Source: Saccoglossus kowalevskii | Lineage: Eukaryota > Hemichordata > Enteropneusta > Harrimaniidae | DNA: 31,802 nucleotides | Direction of reading: 5' to 3' | Assembly: GCF_000003605.2 (NCBI RefSeq) | Contig: NW_003124894.1 | Coordinates: 765,785 to 797,586 of the forward strand | Shown: in pieces, positions 8,745-16,462 of the stretch | Layout of the letters: every line of letters begins with the position of its first letter | Numbering within the stretch: position 1 is the first letter of the stretch | Notes under the pieces: generated by a model | Database searches by the model: none | Told to the model about the DNA's origin: nothing | Seen by the model: the letters and a program-made list of their open reading frames with translations, nothing else | Position numbers and translations under genes: made by a program

Positions 8745-9165
8745 TTCAAAAATGACCAACGTACCTAAAAGGTCAAACGTGCAAGCCTTTTCCACCCAAT
8801 GTCGGGCTTCAAAAATACCAAACGTGCCTTTCAAGCATGAACAATTTTCAAAAATATTAACGCTTCAAAAATGGCAAACGTGCCTAACATGCGAAACGTA
8901 TTGTCGGGTTTTCAAGTTCAAAAATGACAAACGCACTGTGCCTAAAATGACAAACGTGTAAGACTTTCCATACCCAATGTCGGGTTTTTAAAATGCCAAA
9001 CGTGCATTGCATGACAAATTTTACAAAAAGACTGAACGTACAATCCCTTGCCAGGAAGCCAAACGCCGGGTTTCAAGAATGCCAAACGTGCTTTTAAAAG
9101 ATGTTGAATGTAAAAGATTAAAAAATTACAAACGTTAATTTAAAAACTGTAAACGTTTACAATAT
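8745..9165. repeat. Degenerate AAAATGCCAAACGTG repeat cluster
   Basis: About fourteen diverged copies of a core such as CAAAAATGCCAAACGTGCCT occur with irregular spacing of 15-50 bases. AACGT cores lie near 8758, 8776, 8821, 8877, 8893, 8953, 8999, 9036, 9086, 9131 and 9151. A larger unit, CCCAATGTCGGG followed by the core, recurs at about 8799 and 8972, with weaker copies near 8901 and 9058. The frames inside are not conserved, so it is not coding. It is either an old satellite or a homotypic binding-site cluster. Confidence 0.65.
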
Positions 9166-9758
9166 TTGACAGTTTCACAAATGTCAAATGGAAAAAAATT
9201 GTTATACATTTTAAATTTTTAACCACCATAAATGATTTTAGTTTTCAAACGAGAACTGCACCACAGAAATACACGTGTTAGATATTTACATGTTTGATTT
9301 CCGAATTGTCTAAGTGTCTGCTGTTGGCCAATCAACATAAGCACAATTTAATCAGTATTTGAAATTGCTTGAAATATATAGTGTGTGTGTTGCTGACAGG
9401 GTCTTATTTTTTTTTTAAATTCTGGATTCGAAAATTAAAAACAGTGCTTTATCATTGTGTTCTGTGAAAACTGTTTGCATGATATCTGGTCAATTGTCAA
9501 AGGTTGCGTCACCACACAGTAGATTGTTGGTCGCTACTAATTAATAGTACAACAGTATACATGATATACTATCCAAATATGAATAGTGCTGCATGCATTG
9601 CAATCGGATACGAGTTTACCAATAGAAACTGCTATAGTCAGAAATAGTTAACTCGCTTGAATTAATTATGTCGAGTGACGTGATACCTGCCCCCCCCCCC
9701 CGATGTTGTGTCATGGTCACATGCTACAAATTGCCAAGAACACAGTGTGGGAGTCACA
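9166..9758. other. AT-rich intergenic DNA with a poly-C tract
   Basis: No gene seen. A run of 12 C lies at 9690-9701 and a short GT-repeat near 9380. E-box CACGTG lies near 9273. Confidence 0.4.
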
Positions 9759-9817
9759 GTGAACACAGTGAATTCTGCCAAGTATTATGAACACAGTGAA
9801 CACCGTGAATTCTGCCA
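9759..9817. repeat. 37-bp tandem duplication
   Basis: GTGAACACAGTGAATTCTGC at 9759 recurs almost unchanged as GTGAACACCGTGAATTCTGC at 9796, both followed by CA, an offset of 37 bases. Only one base differs over the 22 compared. Confidence 0.75.
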
Positions 9818-9921
9818 TTATGGACATCACCGTGACCGGGAGTGTATGGGGCGATGAGAGTGCTCACCACACCGCGTCAAATGAGGATCTGATAGCGAAT
9901 CACAGTGGCGAGGAAACTTGA
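9787..9921 (+). CDS. Possible small ORF (44 codons), unrecognised
   Basis: ATG to TGA, 44 residues, beginning MNTVNTVNSAIMDITVTGSV. It is GC-richer than its surroundings, and many codons end in C or G. The N-terminal Asn-Thr-Val repeat comes from the 37-bp duplication. No consensus splice donor lies inside. It could be a micropeptide, an upstream ORF of a longer transcript, or chance. Confidence 0.15.
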   Translation: MNTVNTVNSAIMDITVTGSVWGDESAHHTASNEDLIANHSGEET

Positions 9922-9994
9922 AAGTGGGCATTTATGCTAATGATTTGTTAAATATGACGGACAGCTTGAAGTATTGAAATATTGGTTTTTGCAG

Positions 9995-10036
9995 TGTTTT
10001 TACTGAGCATGCCACTGGAATGCTGCTCGTGGCGAG
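9995..10036 (+). CDS. Candidate 42-nt exon
   Basis: Bounded by a good acceptor (ATTGGTTTTTGCAG) and a strong donor (GGCGAG|GTGAGT). It contains ATG CTG CTC GTG GCG AG, which ends in phase 2 and would join exon 2 of the Mitf gene or the candidate exon at 10627 in frame. A second possible acceptor (CTGAG, ending 10007) would make a 29-nt exon whose phase also fits the hydrophobic exon at 8301-8359. Small and unproven. Confidence 0.22.
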
Positions 10037-10626
10037 GTGAGTGATTTAATTACCGACCATTAATTAATGATGAGTGCGAAAGTTTGTATCTCAGTATTTG
10101 GACTCAAAAAGACCGCAGCGAAGTGTCTCTACTGCATGATCATCATGATCAGCCCCATAGTGAATTTGTGTTCATCGAAGTACTTGTAGGATATGCGATC
10201 GATACATAATCGATACATCTACTCAGTCTACAGATCAGATCGGTAATTTATTGCGAGCGCAGTACAGTATATCAAACTGATATACCGGAAATTTCAAAAT
10301 AACCAAGTCCAACAACTAAGAGAAGAATGCCAATAGACTCTAGCGCTAAAAACTATGTAGGCTACAAAGTGGCTACCGTATTCAAAAGGGAAAACTTACT
10401 CGTTGGTCAGTTCTGTCTTGATGGTGTAGAAGAATCCGAAATTTGTAACAAGTTCAAGAGCACAACATATGAATCAATACTGAATAGTGACAAGTATAAT
10501 TTTAGTAGACAACTCGCTTACTCAAACAGTAACACACAAATGTGTACTATTTGCAACGTGTACACCACTCAGCGGACAGGAATATTATATATTTTATCGT
10601 CGTTTATATCTGTTACATTACTTCAG
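10037..10626. other. Non-coding DNA with short palindromes
   Basis: An open frame of 106 codons (10327-10647) is unrecognised and overlaps another frame, so it is not called. TGATCAT-C-ATGATCA, a 15-bp palindrome, lies at 10137-10151, and direct repeats of ATCGATACAT lie just beyond 10198. Confidence 0.35.
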
Positions 10627-10717
10627 ATGCCCAGTAGCGATATGTGAAAATATATGTGACCCAAATACCTGTGTAGTCACCTGGCGAATGCAAACATATA
10701 CCGGTCATTCGGCGAAG
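10627..10717 (+). CDS. Candidate cysteine-rich exon
   Basis: The 91-base block follows a convincing acceptor (ATCTGTTACATTACTTCAG) and ends at GCGAAG|GTGAGT. Only one of the three frames is open. It reads CPVAICENICDPNTC and continues VVTWRMQTYTGHSAK, with four cysteines in 15 residues and phase 0 at the donor. Such spacing is typical of disulphide-bonded extracellular segments, but I do not recognise a named domain. It joins in frame to the candidate exon at 9995 or 10008. Its 3' phase does not fit Mitf exon 2, so if real it belongs to another gene or to further exons not identified. Confidence 0.3.
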
Positions 10718-10761
10718 GTGAGTCGTTTACCTTTCTCGCAGTCTGATAGATTGTGAAACAC

Positions 10762-10773
10762 TGCGCATGCGCA
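10762..10773. promoter_or_regulatory. NRF1-type palindrome
   Basis: TGCGCATGCGCA is a perfect match to the NRF1 consensus YGCGCAYGCGCR, typical of CpG-type animal promoters. It precedes a CRE at 10852-10859 by about 80 bases. Confidence 0.5.
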
Positions 10774-10851
10774 TTTCGCACTCATATGACGATGAGTAAT
10801 CAGACAAAACCATGGAGAACTTATTTTTAGAATCATAACACAAGATTCTAG

Positions 10852-10859
10852 TGACGTCA
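10852..10859. promoter_or_regulatory. CRE palindrome
   Basis: Perfect TGACGTCA, the first of four such sites between 10.85 and 13.06 kb. Confidence 0.5.
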
Positions 10860-11194
10860 ATCGTGAAAGTTATTTATAGCACATGAGTAGGAAAATTCCA
10901 GACGGGTATGCACTTCATTTGATACGTTTTCGCGACACCGTGAAGTTCACGGTACATATTTACATAATGACTGGTACATCAAGGGTACCCATCACGTTCG
11001 ACATTAATATTTTGGTTGAAATGTGTAGTTTGTTGGTGGGTTTGACGCTGGCAAAGGAGTTCCCTTCCGGACATTATCACATTACATCGGGGGTGTCTTC
11101 AGACGGACATAGTCTGACTGATTGGAGATGTGGCAACAATGTTTCCTGTTTCTGAAACATTCGAATTTCTGACCGAGTCCTCTGTCAATGATTA

Positions 11195-11210
11195 GACGTC
11201 AGGTATAAAA
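11195..11210 (+). promoter_or_regulatory. GACGTCA plus TATAAAA: candidate promoter for the 11.5-kb exon
   Basis: GACGTCA (11195-11201) is followed at once by TATAAAA (11204-11210). A start site near 11235 would place the candidate coding exon at 11537-11775 in the first exon, with a 5' UTR of about 300 bases containing at least one short upstream ORF (ATG at 11387, stop at 11435-11437). Confidence 0.4.
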
Positions 11211-11310
11211 AGTATGTTGCAAGTTGTAGTAAATAAAGAAATCTCATACTTTGGATTGTATATCTCCCCCTCGGCACTGAGATGGTTTCGGCCAGTTCTT
11301 ATCAAAGGAC

Positions 11311-11329
11311 TGACGTCAACGTTGAGTCA
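11311..11329. promoter_or_regulatory. CRE and AP-1 site pair
   Basis: TGACGTCA (11311-11318) and TGAGTCA (11323-11329) are four bases apart. Both are bZIP targets. They lie about 100 bases downstream of the TATA-like box and 210 bases upstream of the candidate start codon at 11537. Confidence 0.45.
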
Positions 11330-11536
11330 ACCAATTAGAAAGCTCGGTTTTATTTACCTCGTTATCTTTGATCAACATTCTAGTGAATGAAATTACGGAA
11401 TCTTACTACTACTGGTCACTTCCCACAAAGACCGTGACTCAGAACGAGCCAGTCAAACCATTCGGCGGCGAATCCAAACCCCCTGAATTCGAAAACAGCC
11501 GCCTGGTTCCCACCACCACTCGCACAGCAACAGGTT

Positions 11537-11775
11537 ATGAAAAATGGATCCCCTTACAGTGATGATGTTGATTCGCCGACTACAGACGACGCCGCTAACG
11601 GCAAAGGCAACGACGCCGACTACACGATCTCGCGGAACAGCCGCGTAGATGCGGAAGAAATCCAAAGTAAAAAATATCCACAACTAAGAGCTTTGCTAGA
11701 AGAAGACGAGACAAAAACAATGGTTGAAAGTGAGCAAATACTGCGGAATTTCTGCAAATTTCTGGAAAAAATACG
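11537..11775 (+). CDS. Candidate alternative first coding exon (possibly of Mitf)
   Basis: Starts at ATG 11537 (MKNGSPYSDDVDSPTTDDA) and stays open to a donor CG|GTGAGC at 11775/11776. It encodes 79 complete residues: an acidic Ser/Thr/Asp-rich first half, then a likely helix containing KYPQLRALLEEDE and ILRNFCKFLEKI, with an LxxLL string (LRALL). The frame is open further upstream to 11438. Base composition is clearly richer in GC than the flanks. The exon ends in phase 2, the same phase as Mitf exon 1, so splicing to Mitf exon 2 at 17811 would give Arg followed by SPKEDKP and then MTSR, for an isoform of about 490 residues. Vertebrate MITF uses several alternative first exons, so this is plausible. 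It could also be the first exon of an unrelated gene. I recognise no homologue of the peptide itself. Confidence 0.42.
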
Positions 11776-13560
11776 GTGAGCCAGTGTTATACATATAAGA
11801 TGGGAATTCCCTTTGCCATTTTGTACAACAATTTTGCAATTGATGTCGACTTGGACATGTACCTGTCAGTGTTTTGAGCTATTGTAAACACCAAAAGAAG
11901 GAAACACTGAGTTTATTGCATATAATTGGTCCACTCGCTGGGAATAATACTATTACGATGTGTTCTCGAGTACAACTGATACGTAGTAAGTGGTTGACTG
12001 TTTCATATCTCACAACCAACGCATGTATGAGTTAAGTAAATACATCATTAACCTCGAGCAAAGTTCACATCTTGTGTTTATGTTTGTATCCATGGTAACC
12101 GCGCCTACTGCTCTTATTGCATTCTAAATGTCTAGCATGTAACTGTGATGTGAGCAGTTGCCATGATATACGAAAATCCCTACACATTAAAAGTATGAAT
12201 CGATAGCGCGGGTTGTTCCTCCGTCGGTCACGCGAACAAAAGGGACACAGTGCAATGATTAGTGGGCCTGTCACACATTATTGGGTTACTCGAACATACA
12301 ATAGTCGAATTCTTGTTTGTTCTATTTTAATGTCATTCAAGTCTGTTTTGTAGCAATCACGAAGGTGGTCACGACCGGACAGTAACACAGAAAGCATGCC
12401 GAATGTAGACGCCGTGCATAGTAAGATCGCGTTACAACTTGAAATACACACTCCATGTTGTATAGTCCGTTTTAGCATGTTGCTAGTTAATTATACAATA
12501 TGACTGTTTGTATTATGAAATAAGTAAATAAATAAGTACGTTATTTATTGTGTTTACACTGTTTTATTTGTATAACATAGAATCTTTGTTAGACATAAAA
12601 CATTGCGAGCGGTCATTTTGGCGTGGTGAGTGGAATACCTTGTTGGCACCACGTAAAAAAAGTTATCATATGTCAGTGGTTCATTTTCCCCTCATACGTC
12701 GCAGACTGAGGTCAGTTGGTCACATTGTTCGATTTCAAATAGCACATACATAATTCTTGCGTAATTGTCCGCATCCGAAATATGATCGAAACAGGAAGAA
12801 CAGTTTGCACAAACACAGTAGTTATTTGAAGACAAACTAACAACACCTTGATTTCGAGGAGGTCTGGAATAAAGAATGACGTATTTCTCTTGTTGACATA
12901 TCAACATGGCGAATGATATATGACAAAAAAAACTCCGTACATGAGACGTTTCACCCTGTTTGTCAAAACTGACCTGGTAATTTCTATTCATGTATATATA
13001 TCTAGGTCACTATAAGGCACCAAAGGTCATCACATTGACGTCATCACTGACGTCACATGCGAACAAAGGGTACCTGAGTCATGGCTTAAGTGTTGAGACC
13101 GCTGCTGCTGGTGTAACTTTTACGAAGTGTAAACCATACCTATAGAACGGCGTTGGTCAACAACCCTGTAAAAAGCAAATAGATAAACACCGAATGCTAC
13201 AATTAAATGGAAGCACTGACAAACACTAATTAAGCTCGTATTATAAAAAGTATTACAATGGGATAAGACAGATAAATACCAATCTAAAGAAACAGTTCGC
13301 CACAAAATAGGGAAAAACTATAGACAATAAAAAACCGAAATATTCTGATAGCATGAATGAATTAGGAACCTATGTAAATTTTAAATATGACAGAAAAAGA
13401 AATTCGAAAATAAGCTTACCAAATTATTGCCTGATTACTAAGGCAACCATTGTTTAAACTGAAAAAAACAGGTAGGCACACAATACAAATCTCCTACTGC
13501 AAACATGATTTGTGAACTATGTGAAAAAGAGGGAATATAAAATGAATTATACTCCATTAT
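11776..13560. other. Non-coding DNA upstream of Mitf, proximal part
   Basis: No gene recognised. It holds the double CRE at 13036-13055, a TAAATAAATAA run near 12525-12535 and an acceptor/donor-bounded 33-base block at 12593-12625 that is too small to judge. Confidence 0.4.
13036..13055. promoter_or_regulatory. Double CRE (two TGACGTCA, 12 bp apart)
   Basis: Perfect CREs at 13036-13043 and 13048-13055, offset by 12 bases, close to one helical turn. A TGAGTCA AP-1 site follows at 13075-13081. Such paired bZIP sites are common in enhancers. The target, probably Mitf 3.2 kb downstream, is inferred. Confidence 0.5.
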
Positions 13561-13808
13561 AGCCTGTCCCATATGCAGAGAACACAGTAACTTATAGCTT
13601 GTCCCATATGCAGAGAACACAGTAACTTATAGCTTGTCCCATATGCAGAGAACACAGTAACTTATAGCTTGTCCCATATGCAGAGAACACAGTAACTTAT
13701 AGCTTGTCCCATATGCAGAGAACACAGTAACTTATAGCTTGTCCCATATGCAGAGAACACAGTAACTTATAGCTTGTCCCATAGTATGCAGAGAACACAG
13801 TAACTTAT
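13561..13808. repeat. 35-bp minisatellite, seven copies
   Basis: Seven head-to-tail copies of a 35-bp unit (AGCTTGTCCCATATGCAGAG, then AACACAGTAACTTAT) start at 13561, 13596, 13631, 13666, 13701, 13736 and 13771. They are identical apart from one substitution in the first copy (AGCCTG) and a 3-base insertion (AGT) in the last. Such uniformity means recent expansion and probable length variation between individuals. Confidence 0.98.
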
Positions 13809-16000
13809 ATGAATAAATTTCAAAATACATCCCAGACTTGTATTAACCAAGACGAGATAAAGGAAAATTTATTCGAACACTGAACAAAAACGAAAACTGA
13901 AAAAGCTAAAGTTACGAAATATAATTTTCTAAGGGGCATCACAATCTAACCAACATATAGATAGTTTTCAGATGATTTCAACTGTGACTGGTTTGTCTAG
14001 TCTCCATGCATAGTTTCTCGTAAATACTCATTTATATCCCAACTAGTAAATAACAAGTACTACGTTCCGATGCCGATTTATTATGTTACTGTACTACGTG
14101 TTATTTAACGTATGGTGAATATTATATACTTAGTAGAGTTGAGCTTTGACTTCAATTATACCGCCACCGCAACTTATAACGCTTAAACACAATATTCCAC
14201 GAAGAATCTTTTGTGCTTTTTTGGCTTCGTGAGCATACTGTAAAACAAGGTGAAATAGTTACCTGCCATTTTAGCGAATTTAACTCAAAGCATGAATTAA
14301 CACAATTTTACTTTTGCTGAAGTGCCTACAATATACTTTATTTTAAATTAGCGAAACTACAGATTACCTGATTAGCTAAAATGACATGTTTTACAGTAGT
14401 CCAGACTTCTTCAAAATGTTTTAGAAAGTGCAGATCATGCATGTAGAAAACACATGTTTTGTCCATTTAGATTTTTCCTTTTCCCAACGTTTCAGGACTT
14501 TGAACCCAAGTCGTTTGCTCCGTGAACTCTTCCCTGATAAATATCCCCTTATTTGTGTTACATACACAACGCCCACAGTGGCAACAGTTACGTTATGTGT
14601 ATTTATTTTGTTTAAATTCTGCGCAGATTATGTGAAATATATAATGATAATAAGCCATTATAATATCATAACGTTTTAGAATCCTGTGGTGACCTAGTCT
14701 AGTTATTCGGTGTTCCTTGACCACCTGATAGATTAGTAGGAACACGTGACATTCCAGTTCGCTGCAATATATTGTGAATTTACCGAATGAAGCTATGTTA
14801 GATCACGCTCACTATGGTGGAAAGGTTTTCAGTGGGAAACCAGTGTAAATAACACCTACGTTGAGCAATATTGTTGTCACCCGAAATTATAGCTTTTCGC
14901 TCTTTTTATTTGTTATTAGCGAGCTTTTCCAGTCTCACGTAGACCACTTATGTCGCCACAGGCGGCGCTCTCAATCGGTGCGCAACTTGCGGTAAACTTC
15001 CCAAAACATGCATTGTCTAAACTAAAATATGTACTACCGACTTCATCTTATACAGAATCTGAAATTGTACTCATTTTTTAATCTAAAATACCTGCCAAAA
15101 CTTTTACGCTATAGGGAAATCGCAAAATAACATTTTCCATGGAAACAAATACATGTGTATCCGATTTGTATCTGTTTTTCTTTAATTTAATTGATCTTTT
15201 TACAAAATGTGCAGTGATTTAGCCTAATCCATCCAACCTTTAATTGAACTGGTATTATGACTACATATGAAAAAAAAAAAATCGCTGACAAAATGAAAAA
15301 AGACATATTGAGCCTAGTCTTCCGCCTTTCCCAGAAAATGTGGGAAACGTGTATTCTCTAGACTATTACGAAAAAAATCTACGAAGAAAGCCACACAGTC
15401 AGGGTCGCTCAGGGGAAATGAACACCTACTAGAGTGGCAATAGTTTTGTCAGTGTTGGAGCATTTGCAAAAAAAGTATCTCACTATTTTCATACATGACA
15501 TAGTGCTTCAACTTGTTGCATGATATTACTGTAAAATATGTCTTTTTAGCCAGTATGTTATAATTTTAGCTAATTTAGCTAATCTCTAATTTCGTTAATT
15601 AAAGATGTAGCTAATTCAAACGAAAGTCCATGTATGTCCTCACAATGAGGTTGTTGGCACTTTAATTTCGTGCATATTGGAGTCAAATTCGCTATAATAG
15701 CATGTTGCGATTTCAAAGTGTTTTACAGTATTTTATATTTTTTCCTAGACTGCATTGAGCCTGATACTAATGAGATTTGCTTAAACATTTAAATAATTAT
15801 TTTAAGCCGTTTTTGTTGGTATATGCCCCTATACAATATGCACATATGTCAAAATAGTAAAACAAACGTAACCGTCTTTCAGGTAGTAAGCAAAAAACAA
15901 GATTGATATCTACAACTGCATTACTGAAATGATTGTCCACTGTTCGTACCAGGGTACGACTCTCACTCTTTCATATAGAGACGGCGATAATGACGTTATT
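13809..16000. other. Non-coding DNA upstream of Mitf, distal part
   Basis: AT-rich, with no recognised gene or RNA gene. E-box ACACGTGAC lies at 14742-14750, and short runs of A occur near 15270. Open frames here, such as the one near 14428-14679, show no domain. Confidence 0.4.
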
Positions 16001-16008
16001 TCCCATTC

Positions 16009-16120
16009 TATAAATAGTTCAGCACGTCATATTTTTCAGTCATGTGATTTAGATCCCCCCCCCTTCAACCAATCACCAGACACGAGCTGTGACATGTGAT
16101 AACCATTGGCCAATACGATC
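16009..16120 (+). promoter_or_regulatory. Putative Mitf promoter: TATA, M-box and CCAAT elements
   Basis: TATAAATA at 16009-16016 follows a CRE-like TGACGTTA (15991-15998). TCATGTGA at 16040-16047 matches the M-box/MITF site TCA[C/T]GTGA, and a weaker ACATGTGA lies at 16092-16099. CCAAT-type strings occur near 16069 and 16104-16115 (ATTGGCCAAT). The ATG is at 16275. The exact start site is unknown; either the TATA box or the CCAAT cluster could set it. Confidence 0.5.
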
Positions 16121-16274
16121 TGTCGTTACATCAAAGTGTTTTCGTTGTGTGCCTGTACTCTTACACTCTTCTGATTTCGTGTGATAATGTAAAGTCTCTG
16201 GACTAAAACAGCAGAATATATCTGGATCGCGGATTGTTTTACTGTTCCCAGAATCGTTAAATTATTGTTTCTTC

Positions 16275-16462
16275 ATGTCTGCCTCAACGCTAGAATCGGG
16301 CATTGACCTCGACTTCGAACTACCGTCAGACATAGAGGTCCTTCTGAACTCGGATATTTCTGGAACCGACAACGTCGAGCTTGTTTCGGATCCCGATTCT
16401 ACCCGGCCAAAGCAACCCACTTTTTACCAACTGATTAGCCGAAGTGTGGAAGACATCCCTAG
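16275..16462 (+). CDS. Mitf: Mitf exon 1 (residues 1-62 plus 2 nt)
   Basis: The peptide has [10 protein letters not shown] and [10 protein letters not shown], matching the ESGIVPDFEV and KTYYELKSQ blocks of vertebrate MITF-A and the ESGIVADIEL and DSFYELKSQ blocks of TFE3. The donor is CCTAG|GTAAAT in phase 2. Reading through the donor gives one more codon and then TAA, so intron retention would truncate the protein at once. Confidence 0.92.

Noticed and set aside
10883..11155. 90-codon plus-strand frame
   Set aside because: Starts with ATG but has no recognisable domain, no splice context and overlaps the presumed promoter region.
11383..11562. Alternative frame reading YYYWSLPTKTVTQ and ending WIPLQ
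   Set aside because: Open and fairly coding-like, with an acceptor-like tract before it, but it overlaps the better-supported frame ending at 11775 and its entry phase does not fit the Cys-rich exon upstream. It is probably a shadow.
13561..13808. The 35-bp repeats as a CRISPR array
   Set aside because: The copies abut with no unique spacers, and the surrounding DNA is animal.
16237..16274. Acceptor-like TTTTACTGTTCCCAG before the Mitf ATG, as a splice target for the 11.5-kb exon
   Set aside because: Joining there would put exon 1 out of frame and stop after 18 codons. Joining to exon 2 keeps the frame.
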